From the NCBI GenBank assembly GCA_021827875.1, contig JAKAUA010000027.1, positions 1 to 5,704 on the forward strand: DNA of 5,704 nucleotides, written 5' to 3'. The notes beneath the pieces are model-generated. The model had not been told where the DNA came from. It searched no databases and saw nothing but the letters and a program-made list of their open reading frames with translations. The translations under genes and the position numbers were made by a program. Below, in pieces: positions 4,809 to 5,704 of this stretch. Position 1 is the stretch's first letter, and each line of letters opens with the position of its first letter. The DNA comes from a bacterium (lineage in GTDB: Bacteria > Babelota > Babeliae > Babelales > Vermiphilaceae).

Positions 4809-5704
4809 ATTAAATTATTATTTTCTCTCATAACAATAACATTACCTTTTTCTAGCGTCATGGCAATTTCATTAGAAGATGCTGACAAAGCAATAGTCGC
4901 ATTTAAAAATGGTGAAAAATTAGTACCTCAGACAGTGCAAAATACTGCTGCCGGCGTAGTAAAATTACCTGCATTACGCGTTGATGACAAAGCACTCGAT
5001 GCATTGGCAAAGGTTGATGAAGCAATAAAGGCATTCGGCAGCGATGCAAAAGAAGGCTTAGAAACTGTTGCCGGTGCTCTTGATACCACGGCAAATGCGG
5101 GTATTGAAATAGCCTCTCGGTTAGAAAATGTAACCGGTCGACTAGATACTACCGCACAAAAAATAACCGATGCATTTACTCACAATGTATCCGCTATTAC
5201 TGCCACTGCTGAAAACGTGACTGGACAGACAACTTTTGCCCTGCATGAAACGACTGAAAAAATTGAAGGCATGATGAATAACGGATTAAACAAAACAGAA
5301 CGCCTATTGAACAAGTCTATTACTGATGGAACAAAAGTTATCGATAATGGACTTAAAACCGCAAATAATCTGGTTAATCAGTTGATTGATAGAGCAGGAG
5401 AAACTCTTGATAATGCGACCGATAAAGTTACTGCCTCTATTGATAATGGCGTAAATAACTTGAAAGAATCTATAGATACATCATTGCCTAAGCTTATTAA
5501 AACGGCTGCCATTAGTGGTGCCGGCTTGGCATGCTCTATTGGCGGTGTGATACTCTTTGTTAAAGGTGTACAAAAAGCGTACCATTCTTACAATCAAGAT
5601 GCAAAGCCGGTTGAACAAAATCAATCATTTATGCAAAAATGTAAAAGTGTATTAACTCACCCCTGCATGCTTGGTATGTATCAGGCAGGTGCTGGATTAG
5701 CAAC
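4800..5704 (+). CDS. Large exported protein with long helical outer domain and two-helix anchor, 3' end cut
   Basis: The frame is open from the ATG at 4800 to the window end: 301 full codons and two bases, with no stop seen. The signal peptide is clear (K2, K5, core 6-17, cleavage after V-M-A at residue 22). Residues 58-229 contain no proline and no cysteine and are rich in Ala, Thr, Asp, Asn and Lys, which fits a long amphipathic helical or coiled-coil domain. Short internal repeats occur: L-D-T-T-A at 94-98 and 115-119, E-N-V-T-G at 109-113 and 138-142, I-D-N-G at 181-184 and 214-217. The anchor follows: first helix (about 235-254) ending in F-V-K-G-V-Q (253-258), polar loop (259-291) with F-M-Q-K-C, and the start of a second helix with Y-Q-A-G-A-G-L-A (294-301). 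Residues 232-301 match residues 55-124 of the 3625 protein without gaps (26 of 70 identical). By that alignment only about 20 residues should be missing. The start follows AAGAGG, 9 bases after the previous stop, so it is in an operon with the 4266 gene. Function unknown. Confidence 0.85.
   Translation, partial: MKLIKLLFSLITITLPFSSVMAISLEDADKAIVAFKNGEKLVPQTVQNTAAGVVKLPALRVDDKALDALAKVDEAIKAFGSDAKEGLETVAGALDTTANAGIEIASRLENVTGRLDTTAQKITDAFTHNVSAITATAENVTGQTTFALHETTEKIEGMMNNGLNKTERLLNKSITDGTKVIDNGLKTANNLVNQLIDRAGETLDNATDKVTASIDNGVNNLKESIDTSLPKLIKTAAISGAGLACSIGGVILFVKGVQKAYHSYNQDAKPVEQNQSFMQKCKSVLTHPCMLGMYQAGAGLA

Noticed and set aside
4685..5094. Two minus-strand frames (4685-4888 and 4903-5094) opposite the last two genes
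   Set aside because: Both are antisense to supported genes. The second has a low-complexity His/Gln/Leu-rich translation typical of an antisense artefact.
2841..5704. CRISPR array, toxin-antitoxin pair, phage holin or secretion system
   Set aside because: There are no regularly spaced direct repeats. The small membrane proteins have signal peptides and outer segments unlike typical holins or toxins, and no known partner gene is present.

Overview
The window is an AT-rich bacterial chromosomal fragment with tightly packed genes. It looks like the start of an assembled contig: bases 1-9 match the 3' end of the common Illumina adapter, and both the first and the last gene run off the window. 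Bacterial origin is supported by a bacterial-type ribosomal protein L13, an RseP-type intramembrane metalloprotease, Shine-Dalgarno sites, intrinsic terminators and Sec signal peptides. The lineage cannot be fixed from the sequence. The run of unrecognised short exported membrane proteins beside standard housekeeping genes would fit a small-genome or host-associated lineage such as Dependentiae (TM6), but this is a low-confidence guess.

Layout. (1) 1-513, plus strand: the C-terminal part of an M50 site-2 protease (RseP type), ending at a strong bidirectional terminator (537-576). (2) 597-1016, minus strand: rplM (ribosomal protein L13), converging on that terminator. Its usual partner rpsI is not next to it. 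(3) 1017-1227: a divergent intergenic region with a plausible promoter for each flanking gene. (4) 1228-4059, plus strand: a probable transcription unit made of an NhaC-family Na+/H+ antiporter (529 aa) and three small exported membrane proteins (124, 125 and 144 aa), with gaps of only 23, 22 and 9 bases and a terminator at 4089-4123. (5) 4060-4265: an intergenic region with a perfect 6-1-6 palindrome, a candidate promoter and a stem-loop just ahead of a very strong Shine-Dalgarno site. (6) 4266-5704, plus strand: a second unit with two more small or medium exported membrane proteins (174 aa, and at least 301 aa cut by the window end).

The most interesting content is the cluster of five consecutive unrecognised proteins from 2841 to the end. 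Four share one architecture: a signal peptide, a variable extracytoplasmic segment, a first membrane helix ending in a V-K-G or V-K-K-G motif, a short polar loop, and a second glycine-rich membrane helix (G-A-G or G-G-G). The fifth (3238-3615) has the signal peptide, a charged coiled-coil-like segment and one C-terminal helix only. The 144-aa protein and the C-terminus of the last protein align without gaps over 70 residues with 26 identities, so they are paralogues. The last two genes also share an 18-base identical translation start region. I read this as a locally expanded family of surface-facing two-helix membrane proteins whose outer segments have diverged in length and sequence. Their function is unknown, and a link with the antiporter rests only on apparent co-transcription.
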